A DNA stretch of 64,000 nucleotides from Paenibacillus sp. J23TS9 (GCF_018403225.1 NZ_BOSG01000002.1:434001-498000), one strand, 5' to 3'; shown: positions 38,838-48,446, numbered from the stretch's first letter. Notes: generated from the letters alone by a model not told the origin. A program made the numbers and translations.

Positions 38838-39947
38838 ATGATAAGTATCAGCTTGTGCATGATCGTCAAAAACGAAGAAAACTCTCTGGAGCGCTGTCTT
38901 TCTTCGGTACATAAAGCTGTCGACCAGATTATCATCGTCGATACCGGCTCCACGGATAACACCAAACAGATTGCCCGCAAGTTCACCCGCCATGTTCTTG
39001 ATTTCGAGTGGATTGATGATTTCGCAGCCGCACGCAATTATGCTTTCAGCCAAGCAGATCAGGATTATATTCTGTGGCTCGACGCGGATGATGTTCTCAT
39101 GGAAGAGGATCTTTCCAAACTGCTTGCTCTCAAAAGCGATTTGAAGCCTGATACCGATTCTGTCACCATGAAATATCATCTGGCTTTTGATGAGCATGCC
39201 AACGTGGTATCCAGTCTGCGGCGCAACCGTCTTGTGAAAAGAAGCAATCAGTTCCGCTGGATCGGAGCCGTTCATGAATACCTTGAAGTCGGAGGACAAA
39301 TCATCGACAGTGATATTGCCGTGACTCATTGCGGTGATGACCGCGACAGCGACCGGAATCTGAAAATATATATGAAGAGACAATCCAAAGGGGATATCTT
39401 CTCACCAAGGGATGTCTACTATTTTGCCAATGAACTAAAGGATCACCGTTATTTCGAAATGGCAGCTGTCTATTATCAGAAGTTTTTGGATGATGGAAAA
39501 GGATGGATCGAAGACAATATTGCAGCCTGCGGCAAGCTTGCTGATTGCTATCATGAGCTGGGGGACAGTTCCAAGGAGCTTGCCTGTACCCTGAAGTCAT
39601 TTGAATACGGACCGCCCCGCCCTGAATTTTGCTGCCGCATGGGGTACTACTTTATGCAAAAAAGTGATTACAGCACAGCCGCATTCTGGTATAAGCAAGC
39701 GGTCGAGAACCCTGCACCCGACACCAGCTGGGGCATGCAAAACTTAAGCTGCTCCACCTGGCTGCCTCATCTGCAGCTTTGCGTTTGCTACGACAGGCTC
39801 GGATTTCATGAACTCGCTTACCGGCATAATGAAGCTGCAAGGCATTTCCAGCCGGAACACTCCGCGGTCATAAGCAACAAGGCATATCTTGAGGAAAAGC
39901 TCGGAATTGTTCATGAGTCCGGCACAACAGCCGTTTCCGGCGTTTAA
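38838..39947 (+). CDS. Family 2 glycosyltransferase fused to TPR-like helices
   Basis: 369 residues from ATG 38838, with AAGGAG ten bases upstream; a longer frame to 38760 lacks a site. N-terminal GT-A domain: SISLCMIVKNEENSLERCLSS, VDTGSTDNT at about 34-42, and the DxD motif WLDADDVL. The C-terminal 170 residues carry TPR-like helix pairs (YFEMAAVYYQKFLDDGK, YSTAAFWYKQAVENP). This arrangement is that of SunS-like and related peptide/protein glycosyltransferases. It diverges from the collagen-like gene, which makes that protein a possible substrate. Confidence 0.88.
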   Translation: MISISLCMIVKNEENSLERCLSSVHKAVDQIIIVDTGSTDNTKQIARKFTRHVLDFEWIDDFAAARNYAFSQADQDYILWLDADDVLMEEDLSKLLALKSDLKPDTDSVTMKYHLAFDEHANVVSSLRRNRLVKRSNQFRWIGAVHEYLEVGGQIIDSDIAVTHCGDDRDSDRNLKIYMKRQSKGDIFSPRDVYYFANELKDHRYFEMAAVYYQKFLDDGKGWIEDNIAACGKLADCYHELGDSSKELACTLKSFEYGPPRPEFCCRMGYYFMQKSDYSTAAFWYKQAVENPAPDTSWGMQNLSCSTWLPHLQLCVCYDRLGFHELAYRHNEAARHFQPEHSAVISNKAYLEEKLGIVHESGTTAVSGV

Positions 39948-40002
39948 ATTCTTCAAAGGATATAAATACGTATTCACAGCGGTTGATCGAGGCAATATAT
40001 GA

Positions 40003-40036
40003 AAAACAGGGCATCGCTTAAGCGATGCCCTGTTTT
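40003..40036. terminator. Bidirectional terminator, perfect 34-base palindrome
   Basis: AAAACAGGGCATCGCTT pairs exactly with AAGCGATGCCCTGTTTT. It separates the plus-strand glycosyltransferase gene from the minus-strand catalase gene. Confidence 0.9.
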
Positions 40037-40057
40037 GCTTTAATGATTTAAGTGTAA

Positions 40058-41518
40058 TTACGGCATCCGTGACAGAAACGGAGCCAGGTCTACTTGAAGA
40101 GCAGCTGCCAGACGTTTGCCCAGCTCCTCATCCGCACGGTAAAAGTTGCAGATGGCAAGAAGTTTGGTCTGCTCTGCGACATGCTCCAGATCGGCAGCCA
40201 GATTGCTGACCAGCTGTGCTTGAACCTCTGGAGTATATTGGCGGAACACTTGGCCAGCCTGGCCAAAATCATTCGGTTTGTTGATCTTTTCCCGGGAGAC
40301 CATGCCTTGAATAGGCTGCGGCACATCCTGGTAAGCCGGATCTTCTTTCGGCGTATGCTGATAGCGGTTCGGTTCATAGTTAATCCGGTCCGTCTGCTGT
40401 TTGAACGGCATAGCTCCATCACGCTGATTGTTGCTTACCTGCGCAAACGGGCAATTGATCGGAAGCTGCAGATAGTTGGGTCCAATGCGGTGACGCTGGG
40501 TATCAGAGTAGGAGAACAATCGTCCCTGCAGCATCTTATCCTCCGAAGGCTCGATGCCTGGTACAAGCACACCCGGATTGAAACCAACAGACTCTGTTTC
40601 CGCAAAAATATTTTCCGGATTCCGGTTCAACGTCATCGTTCCCACCAGTTGGTAAGGAACATCCTCTTCGAACCAGTCCTTCGTTGAATCCAGCGGATTG
40701 AAATCGAAGCTGTCCAGATCGGCAGGATCCAGCACCTGCACATACAGATCCCACTCCGGATAATCCCCGCGCTCAATCGCTTCATACAAATCACGGCTGG
40801 CATGGTTGAAGTCGTTCGCTTGAATGGCCGAAGCTTCGGCCCCGCTCAAATTTTTCACACCCTGTTTCGGAACCCAGCGCAGCTTCACGTACACCATATT
40901 GCCGAACTGGTTGATCCATTTGTAAGCATGGACGCTCGATCCGCGCATCTGGCGGTAGTTCGCCGGAATGCCTTCATCCGTGAACAGATGCACCATCATG
41001 TTCGTTGATTCGGGAGTTAGCGACATAAAATCCCAGTAACGGTCTGAATCTTGAATATTCGTGCGTGGATCAGGCTTGAGAGAATGGACCATATCCGGAA
41101 ATTTCATCGCGTCACGGATAAAGAATACCGGAAGGTTATTCCCAACGAAATCATAGTTACCTTCCTCCGTATAAAACTTAACCGCGAATCCGCGTGGATC
41201 CCGCAGCGTCTCCGGAGAATGCTGTCCGTGAATAACCGTGGAAAAACGGGCAAATACGGGCGTTTCCAACCCTTCGTTTTGCAAAAATGCCGCCTTTGTA
41301 TAACGCTTCATGCTGTTTGTCAGCTTGAAAACACCATGCGCTCCGGCACCGCGAGCGTGAACAACACGTTCCGGTACACGTTCACGGTCAAAATGCGCCA
41401 GCTTCTCCAGAAGCTGATAGTCCTCCAGCAGTGTGGGTCCATTTTGTCCTGCCGTTCTTGAATTTTGATTATCCCCGATTGGAACGCCCTGATTTGTTGT
41501 GAGTTTTTCCATAATCAT
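40058..41518 (-). CDS. katA: Monofunctional heme catalase
   Basis: 486 residues, the length of small-subunit (clade 3) catalases. Family landmarks: LTTNQGVPIGDNQNSRTAGQNGP at the N-terminus, FDRERVPERVVHARGAGAHG with the catalytic His (in VVHARGAG), the distal Asn in NNLPVFFIRDA, and the proximal heme-binding RLFSYSDTQRHR with the axial Tyr. The enzyme dismutates hydrogen peroxide in the cytosol. Two PerR boxes lie in the promoter region. Translation starts at ATG 41518 (GAGGGAG upstream); an ATG two codons later is also possible. The name katA is by similarity to Bacillus. Confidence 0.93.
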   Translation of the reverse strand: MIMEKLTTNQGVPIGDNQNSRTAGQNGPTLLEDYQLLEKLAHFDRERVPERVVHARGAGAHGVFKLTNSMKRYTKAAFLQNEGLETPVFARFSTVIHGQHSPETLRDPRGFAVKFYTEEGNYDFVGNNLPVFFIRDAMKFPDMVHSLKPDPRTNIQDSDRYWDFMSLTPESTNMMVHLFTDEGIPANYRQMRGSSVHAYKWINQFGNMVYVKLRWVPKQGVKNLSGAEASAIQANDFNHASRDLYEAIERGDYPEWDLYVQVLDPADLDSFDFNPLDSTKDWFEEDVPYQLVGTMTLNRNPENIFAETESVGFNPGVLVPGIEPSEDKMLQGRLFSYSDTQRHRIGPNYLQLPINCPFAQVSNNQRDGAMPFKQQTDRINYEPNRYQHTPKEDPAYQDVPQPIQGMVSREKINKPNDFGQAGQVFRQYTPEVQAQLVSNLAADLEHVAEQTKLLAICNFYRADEELGKRLAAALQVDLAPFLSRMP

Positions 41519-41542
41519 GTCTCTCCCTCATATATATTTAAA

Positions 41543-41557
41543 TTAGAACAATTCTAA
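41543..41557. promoter_or_regulatory. PerR box 1 upstream of the catalase gene
   Basis: TTAGAACAATTCTAA differs from the PerR consensus TTAtAATNATTaTAA at few positions and is a near-perfect 15-base palindrome. It lies 25 bases upstream of the catalase start codon, where bound PerR would block transcription until peroxide oxidises it. Confidence 0.72.
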
Positions 41558-41613
41558 ATAACTAACCGATGTGGTTTATTGTAACGTAAGCAATAATGAA
41601 AATCAATATTAAA

Positions 41614-41628
41614 TTATAATTATTATAA
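41614..41628. promoter_or_regulatory. PerR box 2 in the katA/Bce intergenic region
   Basis: TTATAATTATTATAA matches the PerR consensus exactly. It lies 96 bases upstream of the catalase start and 159 bases before the divergent response-regulator gene, so it could act on either promoter. Confidence 0.75.
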
Positions 41629-41786
41629 TCTGGTAAATTATATGTCCAACACCGCAATGTTATGCCGAAATAATCACGTCCATATGAAAAGGCCCTGCAC
41701 TCCATTTAGTGAAAAAGGATGTACCATGTATAATAAATGTGAAGAAAGCGGCTTTCATTCCATAAAACGATGTAGGAGCTATTGGC

Positions 41787-42491
41787 ATGTATAAAATATT
41801 AATCGTTGAAGACGATCCCAAAATTGCAGACTTGCTGAAGTCTCATATTGAAAAATACGGAGATATTGGCATTGTTATTCATGATTTTGATCACGTGTTG
41901 GAACAATTTGAAAAGCATACGCCTCATATTGTTCTTCTGGATATTAATCTCCCGAGCTTTGACGGGTATTACTGGTGCCGCCAGATCCGGCAGACCTCGA
42001 CCTGCCCGATTATTTTCATCTCCGCTCGCAGCGAGAAAATGGATCAGGTTATGGCACTGGAGAACGGTGCCGACGACTTTATCACCAAGCCTTTTTACTA
42101 TGAAATTGTGATGGCCAAAATTCGCAGTCAGCTTCGACGCGTCTATGGTGATTATGCTTCGAAGAATGAAGAACGCACCGTGGAAAAAGAGGGATTGATT
42201 TTATATCCGGAACGCATGGAGCTGAAACTGGGTAAACAGACCGTAACGTTAAGCAAAAAAGAAACCATTTTAATAGAAACCTTGATGAAACGGAGCCCGC
42301 GGGTAGTGAGCCGGGAGGTCATTCTGGAGAAACTGTGGGACGATGCTTTCGTGGATGATAATACGCTGAGCGTCAATATTACACGGGTGCGGAAACGGTT
42401 GGCTGAGCTTGGACTTGAAAACGCGCTGGAAACCGTACGGGGAATGGGATACCGTCTTCATTCGACCTGGAAGGACAAGCCGCTGCCATGA
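41787..42491 (+). CDS. BceR-type OmpR-family response regulator
   Basis: 234 residues: receiver domain with acidic pocket Glu8-Asp9-Asp10 and phospho-acceptor Asp52, Lys switch residue in TKPFYYE, then an OmpR/PhoB winged-helix domain (ILEKLWDDAFVDDNTLSVNITRVRKRL). The fusion and gene order with a short sensor kinase and a FtsX-type ABC transporter identify the BceRS-type group. It overlaps the kinase gene by four bases (ATGA). Confidence 0.92.
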   Translation: MYKILIVEDDPKIADLLKSHIEKYGDIGIVIHDFDHVLEQFEKHTPHIVLLDINLPSFDGYYWCRQIRQTSTCPIIFISARSEKMDQVMALENGADDFITKPFYYEIVMAKIRSQLRRVYGDYASKNEERTVEKEGLILYPERMELKLGKQTVTLSKKETILIETLMKRSPRVVSREVILEKLWDDAFVDDNTLSVNITRVRKRLAELGLENALETVRGMGYRLHSTWKDKPLP

Positions 42492-43471
42492 GGCTATTCA
42501 TCCGGGAACATATCTCTCTGTTGATTTTTACCTTGCTCGAGCTTCTGGCTGTATTAATGGTCTTCTGGTTCGATGGTTACAATCATCCGCTTACTGCTGT
42601 TTACGCCCTTTCGCTGGGGTTGTTTATCTTTGCCGGGTATCTTGTTTTCCGTTATTTCACCCACCGCGGCTTCTATGAGCGTCTCTCCCATCCTGTCGAC
42701 TCTCTGGCCGAATCCGTGCATGGACATGAAGCTTCACCGCTTCCGGCGGCGCTCAGCGAACTCATGGAAACCCAGTATAGACAGTATCAGAATATGCTGC
42801 AGAACTGGGAACGTAAAAACGAGGATTATCTTACCTTTATGAACCAGTGGGTTCATCAGATGAAAACGCCCCTCTCGGTCATCGAGATGGTGACGCAGGA
42901 TGAAGAAGATGAGCGGATGATCAGCATTTCAGAAGAAGCAGACCGCTTGAGAAGAGGCCTTGAAATGATTTTGTATGTGGCCCGGCTCGATACATTCGAG
43001 CAGGACTTCAGCGTGGAAGATGTCAATCTGAAGCAGATCACAAGCGAGGCTGTACATGAACACAAACGGTATTTTATCCGCAGCCATGTATATCCCGAGG
43101 TACTCATCGATGAAAGCCTGTCCGTGCGGACAGATGCCAAATGGATGAGGTTCATAATCGAGCAGCTGCTTTCAAATGCCATTAAATACTCGGCCGGCAG
43201 CGGGCAGAAGGTCACTCTGTCGGCAAAGGCCGACGGCCGTGCAGTCATTCTGGAGATACAAGACCGCGGCGTCGGTATTCCCAGAGCAGATCTTCCGCGG
43301 GTGTTCCGTCCCTTTTATACAGGAGAAAATGGAAGGCGCTTCAAAGAGTCTACAGGGATGGGGCTCTACCTCGTTAAGGAGGTTATCGGCAGATTGAACC
43401 ACCAGATCGAGCTGGAATCTACCGTGGGACAAGGCACGCTGGTTCGTATCCGTTTTCCGTATGCTCTCTGA
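42488..43471 (+). CDS. BceS-type intramembrane-sensing histidine kinase
   Basis: 327 residues. Two membrane helices (about 10-30 and 36-56) with almost no extracellular loop, the hallmark of intramembrane-sensing kinases that take their signal from the BceAB transporter. HisKA motif with His123 in WVHQMKTPLSVIEM, then HATPase with the N box EQLLSNAIKYS, DRGVGIP, and GMGLYL. It phosphorylates the response regulator encoded immediately upstream. Confidence 0.92.
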   Translation: MRLFIREHISLLIFTLLELLAVLMVFWFDGYNHPLTAVYALSLGLFIFAGYLVFRYFTHRGFYERLSHPVDSLAESVHGHEASPLPAALSELMETQYRQYQNMLQNWERKNEDYLTFMNQWVHQMKTPLSVIEMVTQDEEDERMISISEEADRLRRGLEMILYVARLDTFEQDFSVEDVNLKQITSEAVHEHKRYFIRSHVYPEVLIDESLSVRTDAKWMRFIIEQLLSNAIKYSAGSGQKVTLSAKADGRAVILEIQDRGVGIPRADLPRVFRPFYTGENGRRFKESTGMGLYLVKEVIGRLNHQIELESTVGQGTLVRIRFPYAL

Positions 43472-43499
43472 CCTTGGAGCTGCGTATTTTTCGCTTATC

Positions 43500-43513
43500 T
43501 TACAACCATGTAA
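43500..43513 (+). promoter_or_regulatory. BceR-type binding box upstream of the ABC transporter genes
   Basis: TTACA-ACCA-TGTAA matches the binding-site pattern TNACA-N4-TGTAA of BceR-like regulators exactly. It lies 94 bases before the ATPase start codon and after the kinase gene, the usual place for the inducible transporter promoter. Confidence 0.78.
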
Positions 43514-43606
43514 GACAGATGAAAGCTGAGTCGATAGGAGAAATCATGCCAGAAGCTTACAATCGGGATAACGACTTAAAGAAATGAAGGAGGCATTCAT
43601 AAGCCA

Positions 43607-44377
43607 ATGGAAATTCTATCCGTCCGAAATCTCGGCAAAATATATAAAGGCATGGTCTCCTATGAAGCCCTCTCCAATCTCGATCTATCGATCAACCAGG
43701 GTGAATTCGTAGGTATAATGGGACCTTCAGGGAGCGGAAAAACGACTTTGCTTAACTTGATCTCCACTATCGACAAGCCAACCTCGGGTGAAATTCGTAT
43801 AGATGGTGAGGATCCCTATCAACTGTCACAAGACAAGCTGGCCTTGTTCCGCCGCCGGGAGCTGGGGTTTGTGTTCCAATCCTTTAATCTGCTGAACACG
43901 CTCACCGTCAAGGAAAATATCGTGCTGCCGCTTACGCTTGACGGCGTCGGTATCGAGGACATGAATTCACGGGTAGACGTTCTTGCTGACAAGCTGGGCA
44001 TCACCTCTATTCTCGATAAACGCACCTACGAAATCTCCGGAGGACAGGCGCAGCGCACCGCCATTGCCAGGGCATTAATTCATCAGCCCAAGCTGCTGCT
44101 CGCGGATGAGCCGACAGGCAACCTGGATTCCAAATCGGCGCGCGACGTTATGGAAATTCTCGAAAAACGCAACCGGGAGGATCAGGCAACCATGATGCTG
44201 GTCACACATGATCCGGTCGCAGCGAGCTACTGCAGCCGTGTGATTTTCATTAAAGACGGACAGCTCTACAACGAAATCTATTATGGGGACAACCGCGCCG
44301 CCTTCTATCAGAAAATCATCAATGTTTTATCGCTGCTGGGAGGGAATGGACATGAATTTCCGTCAGTTCGCATTTAA
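43607..44377 (+). CDS. BceA-type ABC transporter ATPase (antimicrobial peptide detoxification)
   Basis: 256 residues. Walker A GPSGSGKTT at 39-47, signature ISGGQ, Walker B LLLADEPTGNLD and a late H-loop VTHDP. It belongs to the MacB/LolD-like group of ATPases that pair with FtsX-type permeases. It forms with the next gene the peptide-sensing and detoxification transporter, active against cell-wall lipid II-binding peptides in relatives such as bacitracin. The coding region overlaps the permease by 26 bases. Confidence 0.93.
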   Translation: MEILSVRNLGKIYKGMVSYEALSNLDLSINQGEFVGIMGPSGSGKTTLLNLISTIDKPTSGEIRIDGEDPYQLSQDKLALFRRRELGFVFQSFNLLNTLTVKENIVLPLTLDGVGIEDMNSRVDVLADKLGITSILDKRTYEISGGQAQRTAIARALIHQPKLLLADEPTGNLDSKSARDVMEILEKRNREDQATMMLVTHDPVAASYCSRVIFIKDGQLYNEIYYGDNRAAFYQKIINVLSLLGGNGHEFPSVRI

Positions 44378-46295
44378 CAACGTCTTTCGGAACACGCGAA
44401 CCTATGTCGCGCACTTTCTGAGCAGCTCTTTCTCGGTTATGATCTTCTTTACGTATTCCCTTCTAACGTTTCATCCTGATCTTCAGGGAGCTATTGTATC
44501 CGATAGCCTTACGCTCAGCATGCTGGGTACCATGGGCATGAAAATATCACAGTACATCGTATTTATATTTTCATTCCTATTCCTGTTGTACTCGGTCAGT
44601 GCCTTCATGAAGCTGCGCAAAAAGGAGTTCGGCGTTCTTCTCCTGCTTGGCATGTCCCGTAAACAGCTCAATCGCATGCTTTTTATTGAGAATATTTCCA
44701 TAGGAATCACAGCTATCATCACAGGGATCCTTGTAGGAGTCATATTTTCCAAGCTGATCCTGCTGATTTGTGCCACGATGCTGGCTGTTGAACATGGGCT
44801 GCCCTTTTACTTGCCGTGGAAAGCGATGTTGCTGACGGCTGCCGCGTATCTCGTTTTGTTCGTGATTGTGGCTGCTTTTACATCACTAATGACCAAAAAA
44901 GAAACGCTAGCAGAGCTGATCAAGTCCGAGGATAAGCCGAAACCGGAGCCGAAGGCTTCCACAAAGCTTTCCGTCCTATCGTTGCTGCTGATCGGACTCG
45001 GTTACGCCTGCGTTTTTCTATTCGTGCAGCGTCATATTTTCTCGTTTGCTGTTCTATTCGGCGGTGTGCTACTGGTTATTATCGGCACGTACTTTCTGTT
45101 CACCCAACTGAGCGTATATGTCATGAGGGCCTTGAAGAAAAGAGACCCTATCTTCTTTAACCGGACGAATCTGCTGACGATATCCGAGCTGATCTATCGC
45201 ATGAAGGACAATGCGGTCATGTTTTTCATGGTGACCATTATCTCTGCCACTGCCTTCACGGGGATCGGCACTTCCCTGGCCATTGGTGACCCCGGGCTCG
45301 CCGAGATGAAAAACCCATATGCTTTTTCGTACATTTCCTTTAATGAATCCGATCTAAAAAATAATTTCGAACAAAAACATATCCGCCTCATCGAAGAGAC
45401 GCTCGAGCGGGAAGGTTTTACTTACCAGATGGCCTCATATTCCCCAACCTATACCCAAGAGGGATTCGCACTGGTCAAGCTGAGCGAATACAACCGTCTG
45501 GCATCGGCACTTGGTTATGACCCGGAAATGCTCCAAAACGGGGAGACGCTGGCAGCCCCTTCAACCATATCCCAGAACAACAAATACAAGCTGAAGGGGG
45601 CAGGCGCCGATACGGTTAGGATGGTGAACTTCGAAGGCAACTGGGACATGACCATGCATATCAAAAAGGTTCTTAAGCATATCGTCATTCCGGAGGCCTT
45701 CAAAATTTATATCGTTACCGATTCGGACTACGACACGTTTAACGCCGGCAATCTTATGAAAGTAAACTATATAGAATTTGTCGTCCCGAAGTGGCATGAT
45801 ACGCGTGCCGTCACACGTGAATTAACTGCGGCCATATATAATGAGGATACCCATTCAATGCAATATATTCCTTTTCAATTCAGTGCACTCGTTACCCAGT
45901 GGGTGGAATCCCGGCAGACGAACGGCATGCTGCTTATTGTCAGCGGACTGGTCGGAATCGTCTTTTTCACCTTTGCCGCCAGCTTCATTTATTTCAGACT
46001 CTACGCCGACCTTTCCAGGGACGAGGAGCAGTACCGGATGATAACCAAAGTCGGCCTCAGCCGCAAGGAGCTGGCCAAAACTCTTACGAGGCAGCTTGGC
46101 CTTATGTTCTTTCTTCCTCTCCTAGTGGCCTTCATTCATAGCAGTGTGGCATTCATCGCATTGCAGCGGCTCGTTGATTTCTCTATTGTTTCTCATACGC
46201 TGGCCATTTTTTCCTCATTCCTGGTGGTGCAGATCATCTACTTTTTCGTTACACGCTGGCGCTATCTGAACCATCTCTATCAAAAAGTAATGTAA
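44352..46295 (+). CDS. BceB-type FtsX permease
   Basis: 647 residues from ATG 44352 (GGGAGGGA upstream); an earlier in-frame start at 44283 has no site. Ten membrane helices are expected, with a large extracellular domain of about 220 residues between helices 7 and 8 (about 300-530), the ligand and signal-transfer region of BceB proteins. MNFRQFAFNNVFRNTRTYVAHFLSS at the N-terminus and LAELIKSEDKPKPEPK in the cytosolic loop are typical. Transports or frees peptide antibiotics and drives BceS. Confidence 0.92.
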   Translation: MNFRQFAFNNVFRNTRTYVAHFLSSSFSVMIFFTYSLLTFHPDLQGAIVSDSLTLSMLGTMGMKISQYIVFIFSFLFLLYSVSAFMKLRKKEFGVLLLLGMSRKQLNRMLFIENISIGITAIITGILVGVIFSKLILLICATMLAVEHGLPFYLPWKAMLLTAAAYLVLFVIVAAFTSLMTKKETLAELIKSEDKPKPEPKASTKLSVLSLLLIGLGYACVFLFVQRHIFSFAVLFGGVLLVIIGTYFLFTQLSVYVMRALKKRDPIFFNRTNLLTISELIYRMKDNAVMFFMVTIISATAFTGIGTSLAIGDPGLAEMKNPYAFSYISFNESDLKNNFEQKHIRLIEETLEREGFTYQMASYSPTYTQEGFALVKLSEYNRLASALGYDPEMLQNGETLAAPSTISQNNKYKLKGAGADTVRMVNFEGNWDMTMHIKKVLKHIVIPEAFKIYIVTDSDYDTFNAGNLMKVNYIEFVVPKWHDTRAVTRELTAAIYNEDTHSMQYIPFQFSALVTQWVESRQTNGMLLIVSGLVGIVFFTFAASFIYFRLYADLSRDEEQYRMITKVGLSRKELAKTLTRQLGLMFFLPLLVAFIHSSVAFIALQRLVDFSIVSHTLAIFSSFLVVQIIYFFVTRWRYLNHLYQKVM

Positions 46296-46304
46296 CCCTC
46301 ATAC

Positions 46305-46358
46305 TAAAAAAGACATCTGCCCTTCCTTCTCTAAGGCTGCAGGTGTCTATTTCTTTTT
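46305..46358 (+). terminator. Terminator of the Bce module
   Basis: GACATCTGC (46312-46320) pairs with GCAGGTGTC (46339-46347), followed by the T-rich TATTTCTTTTT. Confidence 0.65.
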
Positions 46359-46374
46359 CCATACTTATGATGCC

Positions 46375-47430
46375 TCATAGATTTTGCAGCTCGCGCCTGA
46401 TATCCTTGCGCCGATCTTCAATATAAGCATGTATGACATCAGGTTCGGAAATAAACATGCCACGAGGCCATTTGTACTTCGGATCCCGATACACATCGTC
46501 CTCGATCTGATTAAACATTCTTCTGACCACAGGCATCAACTGTTGGACCGTAAAGGCGGATGCAAGAATGTCCTCCAGGCGTTTCTTGTACTGCTGCCGG
46601 TAGGAGCTGAACGCCAGTACCTTACCTGTCAGCCTGTTGTAACCCTTGATCCTTACCAGGTCGGAAGCAACCGACTTGCCAAAGCAATTTCGGCCCCATG
46701 TCCCTTCATAGTCCCATGGAAGAAAGCCATATGCCTTACGCTTTTTATACTCGAATATCGTGTAGTTTTGTTGAAACCCATCATAATTGCCTGTAAGTAC
46801 GGCTCCGCTCAGCCACTTTAAATAATTGTCCATGTACAAGCGCCCGCCCAGATATTTCTGAAGCATCCTTCCCCGTTTTGCATGAATATCCCGGATGAAT
46901 CGGATCAATTGCTGTCGATCCCCTCCCGTTCCCATAATGAGACTGTACCCGGAGAACAGTGAGCTTTTGGGTGTATCCGTACCCACCTTGTTCAAGTCAA
47001 AGGTAGCATTGTCATTCACCGCATAGATGATGCTCCGCACCTGTATTTTTCGGACCCGAAAAAAGGCCTGATTGACTGCCTCGATCCTCAGATATACCCC
47101 TTGAGTCTCTCCATTTAATTGAAGAACACAGTGCTGGGTAGCGGGACTTGGAACGCCGATGGTATGAAAGAAGTGAAAAGAAAGCGCATTTCGGAGTAAC
47201 GAGGGATCATCATGCTCCGCATTATAATGATATGTTGCGCGTGATGTACGAATTTCGTAGGATTTTTTCGGATATTCCCGGGTATGCCCGCCGCGGTAAC
47301 GGATGCGCACCGGCTCCGAACCGCTGCCGTTCGACATCGTTGCCGGGACAAACTGATCCGACCATATTTGACTCTCCATCTGTTTCAAGTCCTTTTCCTT
47401 GATCACGATCCGATAAACGGGCAGACCCAT
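46375..47430 (-). CDS. cotH: CotH spore-coat protein kinase
   Basis: 351 residues, CotH kinase fold. The active-site region reads GNYDGFQQNYTIFEY (Asn215, Asp217, Gln221, Asn222) followed by GFLPWDYEGTWGRN (Asp240). An N-terminal RIRYRGGHTREYPKKSYEI matches the family start of the kinase domain. CotH phosphorylates serines of CotB and CotG during coat assembly in B. subtilis. The gene faces two CotB-domain genes across a 290-base intergenic region, the same neighbourhood as B. subtilis cotH-cotB-cotG. AAAGGCGG precedes ATG 47430. The function here is by homology. Confidence 0.9.
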   Translation of the reverse strand: MGLPVYRIVIKEKDLKQMESQIWSDQFVPATMSNGSGSEPVRIRYRGGHTREYPKKSYEIRTSRATYHYNAEHDDPSLLRNALSFHFFHTIGVPSPATQHCVLQLNGETQGVYLRIEAVNQAFFRVRKIQVRSIIYAVNDNATFDLNKVGTDTPKSSLFSGYSLIMGTGGDRQQLIRFIRDIHAKRGRMLQKYLGGRLYMDNYLKWLSGAVLTGNYDGFQQNYTIFEYKKRKAYGFLPWDYEGTWGRNCFGKSVASDLVRIKGYNRLTGKVLAFSSYRQQYKKRLEDILASAFTVQQLMPVVRRMFNQIEDDVYRDPKYKWPRGMFISEPDVIHAYIEDRRKDIRRELQNL

Positions 47431-47720
47431 GCAGAAACCGCCTTTCCAACACGAAGAGTGGCCTATAGCTGGCTTTTCACCATCCTATGCTTAATCAGCG
47501 GATGCCGTCAGGGCGGGCGCCTTGATTTCAGGTATTTCGCATGTTCCATTATCAGTCAATTCTAGCAATCATGTAGTGAGATATTGGCTCAATTTTGCTA
47601 ATCTAGTATATCCGGCTAGTCCCCCCTTGCACGAGGACACATATAAATAGAGCATAGATAGACTTGAAGGACGAATTAACGTTCTTGTCTACCTAATATA
47701 CTGAGGAAGGGGAATGTGCA

Positions 47721-48446
47721 ATGTCTTTATCCGGTAATGATTTAATGGGCTTGGTCGGACAAAGTGTAAAGATCAACCGCGGTGGTCCGGATTCTATTGA
47801 AGGTGTTCTGCTCAGCGTTCAGAGCAACTATCTGGCTGTAAGGGCAAAAGACAAAAAGATCGTGTATGTCAGCACAACACACATCAAAAGCGTCACGGCT
47901 ACTGGTCAATCGGGCGGGTCCCGGTCAGGAGGAATGCGTTCAGGCGGCGTTCAATCAGCCATGGCACGTCCAATTCAAAGCTATAATTTCGCAACACTCC
48001 TTCAATCCCTGCAGTACCGTCACGTTCAGATCAATCGCGGTGGTCCGGAAAAGCTTGAAGGTATCATCACTAATGCGAATCAAAACTTTCTTGTGCTCGC
48101 CGTAAAAGCGGAGGAGATCGTACGTATTCCGATTTTCCATGTCAAATCCGTTACAGTAGTGAGCCGCTCCAATAACAGCGGTGGAAATAAAAGCAGCGGA
48201 AATAAAAACAATCAATCTGGTGGAAACAACCCTGGTGGAAGTAAATCACAAGGAAATAGATCACAAGGAAACCAAACCCGTGGGGACCAAATCGGCGGCA
48301 ACCGGACTTGGGGGAACCTAACCCGGGGGAACTTAACCCGGGGCAACCGCATCGGTAACCCTACTGGCAATCGTCCAGGCAACCGTACTGGCAAACGTAT
48401 TGGCAAACGCACGGGCAATCGCAGAGGCCGGGGTGTCGGCGAATAA
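47721..48446 (+). CDS. cotB: CotB-like spore coat protein with two CotB domains and basic Gly/Asn tail
   Basis: 241 residues. Two repeats of the CotB small-barrel motif: VKINRGGPDSIEGVLLSVQSNYLAV near 16-40, ending HIKSVT, and VQINRGGPEKLEGIITNANQN near 96-116, ending FHVKSVT. The INRGGPE-EG-HIKS pattern equals that of B. subtilis CotB. The last 80 residues are low-complexity, rich in Gly, Asn, Arg and Lys with scattered Ser/Thr (GNRTxGN patterns), replacing the Ser/Lys-rich phosphorylated tail of CotB. AGGAAGGGG precedes ATG 47721. Next to cotH; likely substrate of CotH. No clear SigK promoter was found. Confidence 0.85.
   Translation: MSLSGNDLMGLVGQSVKINRGGPDSIEGVLLSVQSNYLAVRAKDKKIVYVSTTHIKSVTATGQSGGSRSGGMRSGGVQSAMARPIQSYNFATLLQSLQYRHVQINRGGPEKLEGIITNANQNFLVLAVKAEEIVRIPIFHVKSVTVVSRSNNSGGNKSSGNKNNQSGGNNPGGSKSQGNRSQGNQTRGDQIGGNRTWGNLTRGNLTRGNRIGNPTGNRPGNRTGKRIGKRTGNRRGRGVGE

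Noticed and set aside
47640..47720. SigK/GerE promoter of the CotB-like gene
   Set aside because: CATA-like elements exist but none fits CATANNNTA with a proper -35 spacing; expected from context but not supported.
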